DNA of 64,000 nt, taken from the NCBI GenBank assembly GCA_016278325.1, contig JADQCB010000043.1:1-64000 (forward strand), given 5' to 3'. Below, in pieces: positions 17,283 through 26,726 of the stretch (position 1 is the first letter of the stretch; every line of letters begins with the position of its first letter). The position numbers and the translations under genes are program-made. The notes below the pieces were generated by a model. The model ran no database searches and had not been told where the DNA came from. It was given only the letters and a program-made list of their open reading frames with translations. The stretch comes from Actibacterium sp. GTDB lineage: Bacteria > Pseudomonadota > Alphaproteobacteria > Rhodobacterales > Rhodobacteraceae.

Positions 17283-17974
17283 AACGCCAGGCCGAGGTTC
17301 AGGGCATTCGTGACAAGATCGGTCTTGAGCGTCCCGCCATTGCTGAGATCGGCCTCATGCATCGAATAGGTGCCGTTGTATTCGCCGAAGATGCGCCAGC
17401 GATCTGACAGATCCCGGCTGACCCCCAGCACCCAGCGGGCGGCCGGCCCGGTCACCTGGTATTCATAGGTCACGCCGCCGGGTGAAGAAACCTCGACATG
17501 CGGGATCGCCATGCCCAGCCCGGCCCCGACATAGGGGGTCCAGGCGCGGTCGGGCGCCTGCCAGCGATACATTGCATTCGCGGTCAGGACGTTGACCCCG
17601 TTGGTCAGTTCCAGCCGGCTGAAGCCGCTGGCCGCAAGCGTGGCATCGGTCGCGTAGACCTTGTTGTGAGTGAATTCCAGACCGAACCCGAGCGGGCCGT
17701 CATCGCGCCACCAGATCCCCCGCAGGCCGTAATAGGGTGGCGGAGAGAATGATCGGCCCTTCCACTCGGCCAGGAAGTTGAACGCGCCGACGCCGCCGGG
17801 GTCATTGCCCTTGACGCGGCTGTGTGGCGCCGTCTGCGCCCCGAGATAGAACCCCAGTTCGATCTCGGCCATCGCCGGGACGCCCGACATGGCGACCGCG
17901 ACGAAAGACGCAAGAAACAGCAAGCACAGTTGCACACAACCTGCCAATGATCTTGGACCTGATGCGTCGTTCAC
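17273..17974 (-). CDS. Outer-membrane beta-barrel protein
   Basis: A 233-residue secreted protein. I chose the GTG at 17974 because GGAAGGGG sits shortly before it; a longer frame begins 31 codons upstream. The signal peptide ends near V-P-A-M-A. The mature part is a run of alternating hydrophobic beta strands (G-F-Y-L-G-A-Q-T-A-P, W-T-P-Y-V-G-A-G-L-G-M-A, W-R-I-F-G-E-Y-N-G-T-Y) and ends in phenylalanine after A-F-R-F, the usual barrel-assembly signal. It resembles small opacity-type barrels. Function is not known; G-A-G-L-G and the closing strands are fold marks, not activity marks. Confidence 0.75.
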   Translation of the reverse strand: MNDASGPRSLAGCVQLCLLFLASFVAVAMSGVPAMAEIELGFYLGAQTAPHSRVKGNDPGGVGAFNFLAEWKGRSFSPPPYYGLRGIWWRDDGPLGFGLEFTHNKVYATDATLAASGFSRLELTNGVNVLTANAMYRWQAPDRAWTPYVGAGLGMAIPHVEVSSPGGVTYEYQVTGPAARWVLGVSRDLSDRWRIFGEYNGTYSMHEADLSNGGTLKTDLVTNALNLGLAFRF

Positions 17975-18248
17975 CTTATGCCCCTTCCATCGGCATGGTT
18001 TCAAAGCTGTCGAACGTGTCGGCTTGTTGCATGAATGATCATTAGACCCTTGCGGAAAAACTGTCATGGGGCCGATGATGGGCCATTATGTCGCACAAAA
18101 TCATCCGCTTGTCGCCATAAATTCGATTGTGCGAGGATTTGCGTTCTGGACGATCCGCGGGAAGATGGCTAGAACCACGGCGATTGCAGCCGCATGATCC
18201 GCGATCGGGCGACGCCCCTGTCGGACGCTTAGGAAGGGAGAGATTCTC

Positions 18249-18812
18249 GTGTCTCACGCAGAAGATCACGAAGGCACGCGCCGGGATTTTCTTTACTACG
18301 CCACCGCCGGCGCCGGCGCGGTCACCGCAGGTGCCGCGGTCTGGCCGTTGATAAACCAGATGAATCCTTCGGCCGACGTGCAGGCGCTCAGCTCGATCCG
18401 CGTGGACGTGGCGGGCCTGGACGTCGGCAGTCAGTTGACCGTGAAATACCTGGGCAAGCCGGTCTTCATCCGCCGACGCACCCAGGAAGAGATCGAGGCG
18501 GCCCGCGGCGTCCCGATGTCGGAGTTGATCGACCCGAATGCCGAGAACGCGAATCTGCCGCAAGGCGCGCCCGCGACCGACGCGAACCGTGCCTTTCTTG
18601 AAGAAACCGGCGAATGGTTGGTGATGATCGGCGTTTGCACCCATCTGGGATGCGTTCCCATCGGCGAGGCGGGCGATTTCGGCGGCTGGTTCTGCCCCTG
18701 TCACGGCTCGCACTATGATACCGCCGGGCGCATCCGCAAGGGGCCGGCGCCCGAGAACCTGCATATTCCCGTCGCCGAATTCGTCGACGACACGACGATC
18801 AAGCTGGGGTGA
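18249..18812 (+). CDS. petA: Ubiquinol-cytochrome c reductase, Rieske iron-sulfur subunit
   Basis: The Rieske subunit moves electrons from ubiquinol to cytochrome c1 in the bc1 complex. The 187-residue protein has a Tat-type N-terminus (R11-R12 followed by D-F-L) and one membrane anchor (about residues 17-37). The 2Fe-2S ligands are C130 and H132 in C-T-H-L-G-C and C149 and H152 in C-P-C-H-G-S; C135 and C151 form the structural disulfide. The start is GTG after GGGAGAG. It heads the petABC operon, with an 11-base gap to petB. Confidence 0.97.
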   Translation: MSHAEDHEGTRRDFLYYATAGAGAVTAGAAVWPLINQMNPSADVQALSSIRVDVAGLDVGSQLTVKYLGKPVFIRRRTQEEIEAARGVPMSELIDPNAENANLPQGAPATDANRAFLEETGEWLVMIGVCTHLGCVPIGEAGDFGGWFCPCHGSHYDTAGRIRKGPAPENLHIPVAEFVDDTTIKLG

Positions 18813-18823
18813 GGGAGAGCGAC

Positions 18824-20173
18824 ATGTCTGGAATTCCGCACGACCATTACGAACCGAAATCGGGTTTCGAAAAATGGCTGCACCGGCGTTTGCCGATCGC
18901 GGGCCTTCTCTACGATACCCTGATGATCCCGACCCCGAAAAACCTGAACTGGATGTGGATCTGGGGGATCGTGCTGACCTTCTGCCTGGTGTTGCAGATC
19001 GCCACCGGGATCGCGCTGGCCATGCATTACACGCCGCATGTCGACATGGCCTTCGCATCGGTCGAACATATCATGCGCAACGTGAACGCCGGTTGGGCGC
19101 TGCGTTACATGCATTCCAACGGTGCGTCGCTGTTCTTCGTCGCGGTTTACCTGCATATTTTCCGCGGCCTCTATTACGGGTCCTACAAATCCCCGCGCGA
19201 GGTGACCTGGATCATCGGCATGTTGATCTACCTGGCAATGATGGCCACGGCGTTCATGGGGTATGTCCTGCCCTGGGGGCAGATGTCGTTCTGGGGGGCC
19301 ACGGTGATCACCGGCCTGTTCGGTGCGATCCCGCTGATCGGCGAGCCGATCCAGACCTGGCTGCTGGGTGGCCCGGCGGTGGATAACGCCACGCTGAACC
19401 GGTTCTTCAGCCTGCATTACCTGCTGCCCTTCGTGATCGCCGCGCTGGTGGCGGTGCATATCTGGGCGTTCCATTCCACCGGGAACAACAACCCCACCGG
19501 GGTCGAGGTGCGGCGCGGCTCGAAAGCCGAGGCGCAAAAGGACACCGTGTCGTTCTGGCCCTATTTCGTGATGAAGGACCTGTTCGCGCTGGCGCTTATC
19601 TTGGCGGTGTTCTTCGCCATTGTCGGTTTCATGCCGAACTACCTGGGCCATCCCGACAACTATATCGAGGCCAACCCGCTGGCCACGCCGGCGCATATCG
19701 TGCCGGAATGGTATTTCCTGCCCTTCTACGCGATCCTGCGGGCCTTCACCGCGGATGTCTGGGCGGTGCAGTTCGCCAGCTTCATCACGTTCGGTATCGT
19801 CAATGCCAAGTTCTTCGGCGTTCTTGCGATGTTCGGTTCGATCCTGGTGATGGCGCTGGCGCCCTGGCTGGATACCTCTTCGGTGCGCTCGGGGCGGTAT
19901 CGGCCGATGTTCAAATGGTGGTTCGCCCTGCTGGTCGTGGATTTCGTCGTGCTGATGTGGTGCGGCGGCCAGACCCCGAATGAGCTGGTGGCCTGGATTT
20001 CGCTGATCGCGGCAGCCTATTGGTTCGCCTATTTCCTGATCATCCTGCCGCTTCTGGGCGTGATCGAGAAGCCACTGGCCCAGCCCGCCACCATCGAAGA
20101 CGACTTCAATGCCCATTACGGCAAGGGCGGGGATGGTGCCGGCACGGCAGCGCAATCCACCCCGGCCGAGTGA
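18824..20173 (+). CDS. petB: Cytochrome b subunit of the bc1 complex
   Basis: A 449-residue integral membrane subunit with eight predicted helices, bearing the two b haems and both quinone sites. The haem histidines are in A-M-H-Y-T-P-H, in Y-L-H-I-F-R-G and in the H-Y-L-L-P-F and A-V-H-I-W-A-F-H stretch. The Qo-site motif P-E-W-Y-F is present in [10 protein letters not shown]. It starts at the ATG after GGGAGAG, between petA and petC. It is longer than mitochondrial cytochrome b, as is usual in Rhodobacterales. Confidence 0.98.
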   Translation: MSGIPHDHYEPKSGFEKWLHRRLPIAGLLYDTLMIPTPKNLNWMWIWGIVLTFCLVLQIATGIALAMHYTPHVDMAFASVEHIMRNVNAGWALRYMHSNGASLFFVAVYLHIFRGLYYGSYKSPREVTWIIGMLIYLAMMATAFMGYVLPWGQMSFWGATVITGLFGAIPLIGEPIQTWLLGGPAVDNATLNRFFSLHYLLPFVIAALVAVHIWAFHSTGNNNPTGVEVRRGSKAEAQKDTVSFWPYFVMKDLFALALILAVFFAIVGFMPNYLGHPDNYIEANPLATPAHIVPEWYFLPFYAILRAFTADVWAVQFASFITFGIVNAKFFGVLAMFGSILVMALAPWLDTSSVRSGRYRPMFKWWFALLVVDFVVLMWCGGQTPNELVAWISLIAAAYWFAYFLIILPLLGVIEKPLAQPATIEDDFNAHYGKGGDGAGTAAQSTPAE

Positions 20174-20190
20174 GAGAGAGGATCGACAAC

Positions 20191-20979
20191 ATGATCAGGA
20201 AGCTCACCCTTTCGGTGCTTGCCGCCATGGCCCTGTCTTCCGGGGCCGCCCTGGCCGCCGAGGGCGGCCATGTCGAGGATTACGCGTTTTCCTTCGAGGG
20301 GCCGTTCGGCAGCTATGACCAGAACCAGCTTCGGCGCGGTCTGAAGGTCTATACCGAGGTCTGCTCGGCCTGCCACGGAATGAAATTCGTTCCGTTGCGC
20401 ACCCTGTCGGCCCCGGGCGGGCCGGGATACACGGATGCGCAGGTGCGGGCCTATGCGCAACAGTTCCAGGTTCTGGATGAGCAGACCGGCGAGTATCGCC
20501 CGGCCAAGCCGACCGACCATTTTCCGCCCTCGAACATGGAATCGGCCCCGGACCTGAGCCTGATGGCCAAGGCCCGGGCCGGGTTCCACGGCCCCTATGG
20601 AACCGGGATCAGCCAGCTGGTCAACGGGATGGGCGGGCCGGAATACATCGCCTCGATTCTCACGGGCTATACCGGCGAAACGAAGGTAGAGGCGGGCACC
20701 ACCTTCTATGAAAATACCGCCTTCCCAAGTGGCTGGATCGCCATGCCGCCGCCGCTCATGGGCGACGACGTGGAATACGATGACGGCCATGCCACCGATC
20801 TGCACCACGAGGCGCAGGACGTTTCGGCCTTCCTGATGTGGGCGGCGGAACCGAAGATGATGGCGCGCAAGCAGGCGGGCTTTGTCGGCGTCGGTTTCCT
20901 GGTGCTGCTTTCGGTGCTTCTCTACCTGACGAACAAGCGCATCTGGGCGCCGATCAAGGGCAAGCGCAACCAGGCCTGA
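20191..20979 (+). CDS. petC: Cytochrome c1 subunit of the bc1 complex
   Basis: A 262-residue haem protein anchored by a C-terminal membrane helix ([13 protein letters not shown], about residues 236-248). A signal peptide is cleaved near A-L-A (residue 22). The haem site is C58-S-A-C61-H62. The sixth ligand is probably a methionine in the P-P-P-L-M or adjacent region. The ATG follows GAGAGAGG and comes 17 bases after petB. It passes electrons from the Rieske protein to soluble or membrane cytochrome c. Confidence 0.97.
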   Translation: MIRKLTLSVLAAMALSSGAALAAEGGHVEDYAFSFEGPFGSYDQNQLRRGLKVYTEVCSACHGMKFVPLRTLSAPGGPGYTDAQVRAYAQQFQVLDEQTGEYRPAKPTDHFPPSNMESAPDLSLMAKARAGFHGPYGTGISQLVNGMGGPEYIASILTGYTGETKVEAGTTFYENTAFPSGWIAMPPPLMGDDVEYDDGHATDLHHEAQDVSAFLMWAAEPKMMARKQAGFVGVGFLVLLSVLLYLTNKRIWAPIKGKRNQA

Positions 20980-21043
20980 TACGGCCGGCGGCTTTTGGGG
21001 CGCACAGGCACCAGGGCCCCGTGGCGCGTGACAGCAAACAAAT

Positions 21044-21069
21044 GGGGCCGTCCCGGCAGGGGCGGCCCC
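21044..21069 (+). terminator. Terminator-like hairpin after petC
   Basis: GGGGCCG (21044-21050) pairs with CGGCCCC (21063-21069), with an inner three-pair extension after a one-base bulge. Only a short TT follows. It lies between petC and the convergent sulfotransferase gene. Confidence 0.45.
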
Positions 21070-21105
21070 TTGCGCGTCGGGCGGGCACCCGGGCCGCCGA
21101 GACGG

Positions 21106-21924
21106 TCAGTCACCCAGCTTGGCGTGAACCTCGTCCAGGTCGATCTCTGCCACCGGCATCCTGTTCGCGGGATTTTCGAAATCGTATCCGAAAAGCTGGA
21201 AGTCGTTCTTGTAGATCTCATAGATCAGGTGCATCGACAGATCGTCGAAATACGCCTCCACCGGGTGCGCCCGTTTCGGGCCGTGCCCCTGCGATTCGTT
21301 GAACCGCGGCACCTTTTCCAGCTTCACCGGCCATTTCGTGTCGATCGCATCCAGAACCGACTGCATGCCTTCGTCGAATCGTTCGGTGAAAATAATGTTG
21401 TCATAGCGACCGCCATTCACGATGAAGGTCGAGACATGGCCGGACATCGCCGACCAGTGGATATCGGGGTCCATCGGGCGGCGCCAGCGGATGGTGTCGC
21501 GCACGAAAAGCAGGAACCGGCGGAAACTGCGGATCTGGTCGAACGCTTCGGTGCCATCCGGGCCGCCAACCTCGACCCCGTATTTCTGGATCAGCAAGGG
21601 CACCAGATTGCCGCGATAGCGTTTTCCGTTCCGCTGGATGCCGCAGATCTTGTCAAAGAACGAACTCAGGATCCGGGAATACGGATTGCGCACGCAGGTA
21701 AACGCATAGGATCTGTGCGCCGTCACGTTATCGGTTATCGGCTGGCGGCTGGCCTCGATTCCCCATTTGTGGATGTTCTCGGTCGCGTCGTGGATGTCGC
21801 CGTCGAAGAATTCGCCGTTGTCGGCATAGTACATGATCTGACCGATGGTCGAGCAGGCGCATTTCGGCACCACGCGGTAGACCATGCTTTCGCTTTGCGT
21901 CATCCAGGTTCCGGGAAACCCCAT
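21106..21924 (-). CDS. Sulfotransferase family protein
   Basis: A 272-residue protein of the carbohydrate sulfotransferase fold (Sulfotransfer_2-like). The 5'-phosphosulfate loop is V-P-K-C-A-C-S-T-I (about residues 18-26, matching P-K-C-A-C-S/T). The 3'-phosphate site is C-V-R-N-P-Y-S-R-I-L-S-S (about 77-88). Such enzymes transfer sulfate from PAPS to sugar hydroxyls. The ATG at 21924 has GGAGG upstream; a second ATG at 21903 is possible. It is divergent from a branching glycosyltransferase with a 142-base shared promoter region, so both probably decorate the same surface glycan. Confidence 0.82.
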   Translation of the reverse strand: MGFPGTWMTQSESMVYRVVPKCACSTIGQIMYYADNGEFFDGDIHDATENIHKWGIEASRQPITDNVTAHRSYAFTCVRNPYSRILSSFFDKICGIQRNGKRYRGNLVPLLIQKYGVEVGGPDGTEAFDQIRSFRRFLLFVRDTIRWRRPMDPDIHWSAMSGHVSTFIVNGGRYDNIIFTERFDEGMQSVLDAIDTKWPVKLEKVPRFNESQGHGPKRAHPVEAYFDDLSMHLIYEIYKNDFQLFGYDFENPANRMPVAEIDLDEVHAKLGD

Positions 21925-22066
21925 TCGCAGACCGCCTCCGATCGCGGCCGCTTTGTGCTGGCGGCCCGTGTTTCATACAACAGAGCAAAGAATTGCTGTT
22001 TATTCAACGGCACTTCAAGGTATTCAGGTTAAAGACCGCGGCGCAGGGGGAAACTTCGGACGGTTC

Positions 22067-23644
22067 ATGGCAAAAATCGCGTACATTCTTCTGTGCCACA
22101 AGGATCCGGAGGCGGTGATCCAGCAGGCCGAACGGCTGACATCCGCCGGCGACTGCATCGCCATCCATTTCGACGCGCGCGGCGGGACAAAGGATTATGC
22201 GCGGATCCGCGCCGCGCTGAAGGACAATCCCGATGTGGCCTTCGTGCGCAGGCGTGTGCGATGCGGCTGGGGCGAGTGGTCGCTGGTCGCCGCGACGCTG
22301 CACGGCTTGCGCACGGCCGAGGCCGCGTTCCCGCGCGCCACGCATTTCTACATGCTCTCGGGCGATTGCATGCCGATCAAGTCGGCGGAATATGCCCATG
22401 CGTTCCTGGAGCGTGATGACGCCGATTATATCGAAAGTTTCGATTTCTTCGACTCGGACTGGATCAAGACCGGGATGAAGGAAGATCGGCTGATCTATCG
22501 GCATTTCGTGAATGAGCGCAAACACAAGCGGCTGTTCTACTGGTCGCTCGATCTGCAACGCCGGTTGCGCCTGTCCCGCCGGGTTCCGTCGGATCTGCGA
22601 ATGATGATCGGCAGCCAATGGTGGTGCCTGCGCCGACGCACGATCGAGGCGATCCTGGATTTCTGCCGCGCCCGCCCGGATGTCCTGCGCTTCTTCCGCA
22701 CGACCTGGATCCCCGACGAAACCTTCTTCCAGACGCTGGTGCGCCACCTCGTACCCGGGCCCGAGATACGCGCGCGCACATTGACCTTTCTGATCTTTTC
22801 CGATTACGGAATGCCGGTCACCTTCTACAACGATCATTACCACATGCTGCTGAGCCAGGACTTTCTTTTTGCGCGCAAGATCTCGCCCGAGGCGCAAGAG
22901 CTCAAGCGCAGGCTGGGTGCGGTCTATGCCAGCGAGGGGACAGAATTCAGCATCTCCGGCGAGGGGCGAAATCTGTACGCTTTCCTGACCAATCGCGGGC
23001 GCATCGGGCGGCGTTTTGCGCCGCGGTTCTGGGAAACCGAGGCAAGCCTGGGCCGTGACCGGGAGCTTCTGATCGTGACCTGCAAGAAATGGCATGTCGC
23101 CAAGCGCCTGCTGGAGCGGGTGCGCCAGATCACCAACCTGCCGGCCGTCGACTATCTGTTCAGCGAAGAACATACGCCCTTGCCCGATCTGGGCGGAATC
23201 CAGACCACGATGGAAAAGCGCACGCGCCATCGCCGGGCCCTGTTGCGCATGCTTTTCGATCATTACCAGACCGACCGCCTGATGATCTGCCTGGACCCGG
23301 CCCATATCGCGCTGATGCAGGATTTCTATTCCGATCGCTGCACCACGCGGATGCTGGAGATCCAGACCGAGTTCACCGACGAATACCTGCTGGGCCACGC
23401 CCGCCGTGTCGGGCTTGCCGGCGAGCAAACCCCGCCCGAGACGATCGACCGGCTGCTGCCCACCATCCGCTATGACGTGCAGTTCGAAAGTGACCGGATC
23501 CGCGATGCCGCGTTCCCGCATTTCCATACGATCCGGGAACGGGCCAGCGTTGATGAAAACACCGGACCGCTGTCGCAATTCCTGCGTATCCCGCCCGAAC
23601 AGGCGCGCGAAATCGCCGCCACCGAACATCTCTTTGTCGATTGA
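22067..23644 (+). CDS. Branching beta-1,6-N-acetylglucosaminyltransferase-like protein with extra C-terminal domain
   Basis: A 525-residue protein. The first 280 residues resemble the core-2/I-branching family (GT14): A-Y-I-L-L-C-H-K-D-P at the start, V-R-C-G-W-G-E-W-S-L-V, H-F-Y-M-L-S-G-D-C-M-P and S-Q-W-W-C-L-R-R, then P-D-E-T-F-F-Q-T. These are donor and acceptor site motifs of that family. The C-terminal 230 residues (from about E-L-L-I-V-T-C-K-K-W-H) form a second domain seen with this family in Rhodobacteraceae and of unknown role. There is no signal peptide, so it is cytoplasmic. It probably modifies a cell-surface polysaccharide together with the divergent sulfotransferase. Confidence 0.8.
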   Translation: MAKIAYILLCHKDPEAVIQQAERLTSAGDCIAIHFDARGGTKDYARIRAALKDNPDVAFVRRRVRCGWGEWSLVAATLHGLRTAEAAFPRATHFYMLSGDCMPIKSAEYAHAFLERDDADYIESFDFFDSDWIKTGMKEDRLIYRHFVNERKHKRLFYWSLDLQRRLRLSRRVPSDLRMMIGSQWWCLRRRTIEAILDFCRARPDVLRFFRTTWIPDETFFQTLVRHLVPGPEIRARTLTFLIFSDYGMPVTFYNDHYHMLLSQDFLFARKISPEAQELKRRLGAVYASEGTEFSISGEGRNLYAFLTNRGRIGRRFAPRFWETEASLGRDRELLIVTCKKWHVAKRLLERVRQITNLPAVDYLFSEEHTPLPDLGGIQTTMEKRTRHRRALLRMLFDHYQTDRLMICLDPAHIALMQDFYSDRCTTRMLEIQTEFTDEYLLGHARRVGLAGEQTPPETIDRLLPTIRYDVQFESDRIRDAAFPHFHTIRERASVDENTGPLSQFLRIPPEQAREIAATEHLFVD

Positions 23645-23652
23645 GGACGCCA

Positions 23653-24036
23653 ATGGCCCAAGACTATGACCCCCAGAACATCTTTGCCCGGATCCTGCGT
23701 GGCGAGATCCCGAATGACACCGTTCTCGAGACCGAGCACAGCCTCGCGTTCCGGGACATTCAGCCGCAGGCGCCCGAGCATGTGCTGGTGATCCCCAAGG
23801 GCCCCTATATCACCTATGACCAGTTCGCGCTGGAGGCGTCGGATGCCGAGATCCTGGATTTCACCCGCGCCATCGGCCAGGTTTGCCGAATGCTGGGGGT
23901 GCAGCCCGGCAATGGCGGAGACGGATACCGGATGATCGCCAATGCCGGCCGGGCCGGTGTGCAGGAGGTGCAGCATCTGCATGTGCATCTGCTGGGGGGC
24001 CGCGCGCTGGGACGGATGCTTCAGCCGTTGCAGTGA
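23653..24036 (+). CDS. HIT family nucleotide hydrolase/transferase
   Basis: A 127-residue histidine-triad protein of the Hint/HinT type. The triad is H108-x-H110-x-H112 in Q-H-L-H-V-H-L-L-G-G. The start D-P-Q-N-I-F-A-R-I-L-R-G-E-I-P matches the family. These enzymes hydrolyse AMP-lysine or aminoacyl-adenylates. The ATG at 23653 follows TGAGGA; a TTG four codons earlier is not needed. It begins 8 bases after the glycosyltransferase stop, so they may share a transcript, without any known functional link. Confidence 0.93.
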   Translation: MAQDYDPQNIFARILRGEIPNDTVLETEHSLAFRDIQPQAPEHVLVIPKGPYITYDQFALEASDAEILDFTRAIGQVCRMLGVQPGNGGDGYRMIANAGRAGVQEVQHLHVHLLGGRALGRMLQPLQ

Positions 24037-24059
24037 CCGGGGCCGGGCATTGCCCCGGT
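24036..24059. terminator. Bidirectional hairpin between HIT and desaturase genes
   Basis: ACCGGGGC (24036-24043) pairs with GCCCCGGT (24052-24059) around an 8-base loop, followed by a short T stretch. It separates two convergent genes and can work on either strand. Confidence 0.55.
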
Positions 24060-24071
24060 TTGCGGCGGTGC

Positions 24072-25079
24072 CTATCGTGCCGGGGCCACCGGGCCAGGCC
24101 GCTCGCCCGGCGCGGGGCTTCGCGGGAACGGCACCAGCTTTCCGGCGGTCTCGTCCCACAGTTTCAACCGGAAACTGGCCAGCGCGGCGGGCCAGTGGAT
24201 GACCGGGGCATCGAGTTCCCTGCGCAACGCCAGGTGGCATCGGCGCAGGTTGTAGGACGGGATGCGCGCGTTGAAATGGTGGATGTCGTGATAGGCGATG
24301 TTGCCCGTCGCCAGGTCCCACACCGCCCCGAGGTCAAGCGCCGACGCGCCCACCAGTGCCGCCTTGCGGGGTGACAGATCCGGCCGCCGGTCCCAGTAGG
24401 TATCCTCGAAATTGTGCTGAAGGTAGACGAGGAAAACGCCGATCATGCCGGCCACGAACACCGTCGCCAGCCAGACCCACAGGCCGGTGACCCCGGCCAG
24501 CGCCCAGATCAGCCCCAGCCAGGCCATCAGCACCGCGTTCTGGGCCATTACCTCCGACAGGCCGACTGTCATCGCGTTTTTCGGCCAGCGATAGCGCAGC
24601 AGATAGGTGTAAAGCCCGCCCACCGGCAGCAGGAACAAGGGGTTGCGGTAGATGCGATAGGCCAGCCGCCGATGCCACGGCGCGTTTTCCCATTCGCGCA
24701 GGGTCATGGTGTGGATCTCGCCGGTATCCCGGGCGTCCAGATCGCCGATATGGGCGTGGTGGACATTGTGATTGTATTGCATCGCCCGGAACGGGGTCAG
24801 CGTGAAGGTCGACAGGCCATACCCGGCCAGGTCGTTCAACCGCCGGCTTTCGAACAGCGACGCATGCCCGCAATCGTGTTGCAACACGTAAAGCCGAACA
24901 CCGCCGAAGGCGTTCAGCACGATCAACCCGGCCGCCGCCGCCCACAGCCCGCCAAGCGCGGCGTCAATCGCCGCCCAGAGCGTCAGGAAATAGAAAGCAA
25001 GGGTGGCAAGGCAACTGCGGACCGCCCGGGCATTGCTGCGCTGGCAATAGGGCCTGGTAAACTCTCTGACCGTGGTCAT
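24072..25079 (-). CDS. Membrane fatty acid desaturase
   Basis: A 335-residue integral membrane di-iron desaturase. The three histidine boxes are complete: H68-D-C-G-H72, H104-N-V-H-H108 and H264-D-I-H-H268, with a further H-N-F-E-D at about 222. Four or more membrane helices lie between them. This pattern fits acyl-lipid desaturases (delta-12/omega-6 type) that add double bonds to membrane lipids, helped by ferredoxin or cytochrome b5-like donors. I chose the ATG at 25079; a longer frame begins 27 codons earlier with no support. Regiospecificity cannot be told. It runs in the same direction as the ABC ATPase gene 141 bases upstream. Confidence 0.85.
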   Translation of the reverse strand: MTTVREFTRPYCQRSNARAVRSCLATLAFYFLTLWAAIDAALGGLWAAAAGLIVLNAFGGVRLYVLQHDCGHASLFESRRLNDLAGYGLSTFTLTPFRAMQYNHNVHHAHIGDLDARDTGEIHTMTLREWENAPWHRRLAYRIYRNPLFLLPVGGLYTYLLRYRWPKNAMTVGLSEVMAQNAVLMAWLGLIWALAGVTGLWVWLATVFVAGMIGVFLVYLQHNFEDTYWDRRPDLSPRKAALVGASALDLGAVWDLATGNIAYHDIHHFNARIPSYNLRRCHLALRRELDAPVIHWPAALASFRLKLWDETAGKLVPFPRSPAPGERPGPVAPAR

Positions 25080-25220
25080 GGGGCCTGAATCCCGGAATCT
25101 GTCGCGGGCGAAAAATGAAACGTCCCGCGCCGGTTGCCAGGCGACCGGGCCGATGCCCATGGTGCAGATCCTACGCGATCGCCGCGCCGGGCGATAGCGT
25201 CGATTCAGGTGGGAGCGCCC

Positions 25221-26165
25221 TCAGGCGGCGGCATCGTCCGACCTGGTCAGGGCGACGAAGACATCTTCCAGGTCGGGTTCTTCGGTGGCCACATCGCGCA
25301 TTCGAAGCCCGGCGTCACGCACCGCCTCCAGCACCGCGCCGGTTCCGATCTCGCCACGCCGATAGCTGAAGGCAAGCGCGCCATCGCGGCGCTTTTCCAT
25401 CGTCACGCCTGCGGGAAGATGCAGATCATCCGGCACATCGCCGTCGGGGTGGATGACCAGCGTCTTGCCGTCCATCCGCCCGACCAGTGCCGCGGTGGTG
25501 TCGCGCGCGATGACTTCGCCGTGGTTGATGATGGCGATCTCGTCGCACATCTGCTCGGCCTCTTCCAGGTAATGCGTGGTCAGGATGATGGTCATCCCTT
25601 CCTCGTTCAGGCGGCGCACGTTCTGCCACAGCATGTTGCGCAGTTCGATATCCACCCCGGCGGTCGGTTCGTCCAGCACCAGGATGCGCGGATGATGCAC
25701 CAGCGCCTTGCCCAGCAGAAGCCGCCGGCGCATCCCCCCCGACAGCGAGCGTGCATAGGCCTCGGCCTTGTCCGTCAGGCCGATCATTTCCAGGATCTCG
25801 TCGGTGCGACGCTGCGACTTGGGCACGCCGTAAAGCCCGGCCTGCACCTCGAGCGCGGCGCGGGGCGTGAAGAACGGGTCGAGGTTCAATTCCTGCGGCA
25901 TCACCCCGATCGAGGCGCGCGACTGGCGCGGGTTCACGTCCTGGTCGAATCCCCAGATCGTCACCTTTCCGGCGGTCTTGATGACCAGCCCGGCCAATAT
26001 GTTGATCAGCGTCGACTTGCCGGCGCCGTTCGGGCCCAGCAGGCCGAAAATGGACCCTTCGGGCACGTCCAGGTCGACGCCTTTCAGCGCGACCTTCTCG
26101 GGGTGGTTGCCGGCGGCCGCATAGACCTTTTCCAACCCCCGGATCTGGATCGCATTGCTGTCCAT
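25221..26165 (-). CDS. ABC transporter ATP-binding protein (ABC-2 export type)
   Basis: A 314-residue cytoplasmic ATPase. Walker A is G-P-N-G-A-G-K-S-T, the signature is L-S-G-G-M-R-R-R-L, and Walker B is I-L-V-L-D-E-P-T-A-G-V-D, followed by the H-loop T-T-H-Y-L-E-E-A. The C-terminal extension of about 80 residues is typical of the ABC-2/NodI-YadG branch that drives export of lipids, polysaccharides or drugs. The ATG at 26165 follows GGGAGGA. No permease gene is adjacent on either side: the downstream neighbour is a desaturase and the upstream gene is divergent. Its partner is encoded elsewhere. Confidence 0.9.
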   Translation of the reverse strand: MDSNAIQIRGLEKVYAAAGNHPEKVALKGVDLDVPEGSIFGLLGPNGAGKSTLINILAGLVIKTAGKVTIWGFDQDVNPRQSRASIGVMPQELNLDPFFTPRAALEVQAGLYGVPKSQRRTDEILEMIGLTDKAEAYARSLSGGMRRRLLLGKALVHHPRILVLDEPTAGVDIELRNMLWQNVRRLNEEGMTIILTTHYLEEAEQMCDEIAIINHGEVIARDTTAALVGRMDGKTLVIHPDGDVPDDLHLPAGVTMEKRRDGALAFSYRRGEIGTGAVLEAVRDAGLRMRDVATEEPDLEDVFVALTRSDDAAA

Positions 26166-26266
26166 CGTATCCTCCCGCCCCGGTCTTGCCGCGGTCCCGT
26201 CTTGCGTTATGCGTCCCGCTGATCTAAGCGGAAACCGTCGCGGCGGCAAGCAACGGAGCCCAGGAC

Positions 26267-26449
26267 ATGACAATCGAAGCCCCGGAAACCGAAATCGTCA
26301 GTCAATGGCGCGTTGCCTGTGACGGGGGCGAGGGCGCGCTGGGGCATCCGCGTGTCTGGCTTTCGATCCCGCGTGAGACGGGCTTTGTCGAATGCGGCTA
26401 TTGCGACAAGAAATACATCCACGAAAGTTTCGCCGACCGGGTGAAATAG
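26267..26449 (+). CDS. Zinc-finger domain protein, NDUFS6/COG4391-like
   Basis: A 60-residue protein with the zinc-binding pattern of the small family related to the complex I subunit NDUFS6: C18, then G-H-P-R-V-W-L (His27) and C43-x-x-C46 in [10 protein letters not shown]. The C-terminus is short. In alphaproteobacteria this family is associated with respiratory complex I or stands alone, and its role is not settled. The ATG has GGAG upstream. It is divergent from the ABC ATPase and lies upstream of polA with a 277-base gap. Confidence 0.85.
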   Translation: MTIEAPETEIVSQWRVACDGGEGALGHPRVWLSIPRETGFVECGYCDKKYIHESFADRVK

Positions 26450-26726
26450 GGCGCCCACAGGCAGCGGTCCGGCAGGCCGGCGGGGCGCATTGCCGGCGCT
26501 TCGCGGCTATCCTTCCCGACGCCCGCATTGGCTGGCACCCGCGAACCGGAAGGGCAGGCGGCCTATGCGCCCGGGGCGCGCCTGTCCGGCGCGGCTCCGA
26601 CCGTCGCCCGAGCGCCACGCCGCGCGTGCCGATGCGATCGCCGCCGGCGTCGCATCGCCGTGGTCTTCGGTCGCGGGGCCATGTAACCTGGAAATTCCAA
26701 CGCTTTCGACAGAGGGGCGCGCGACG

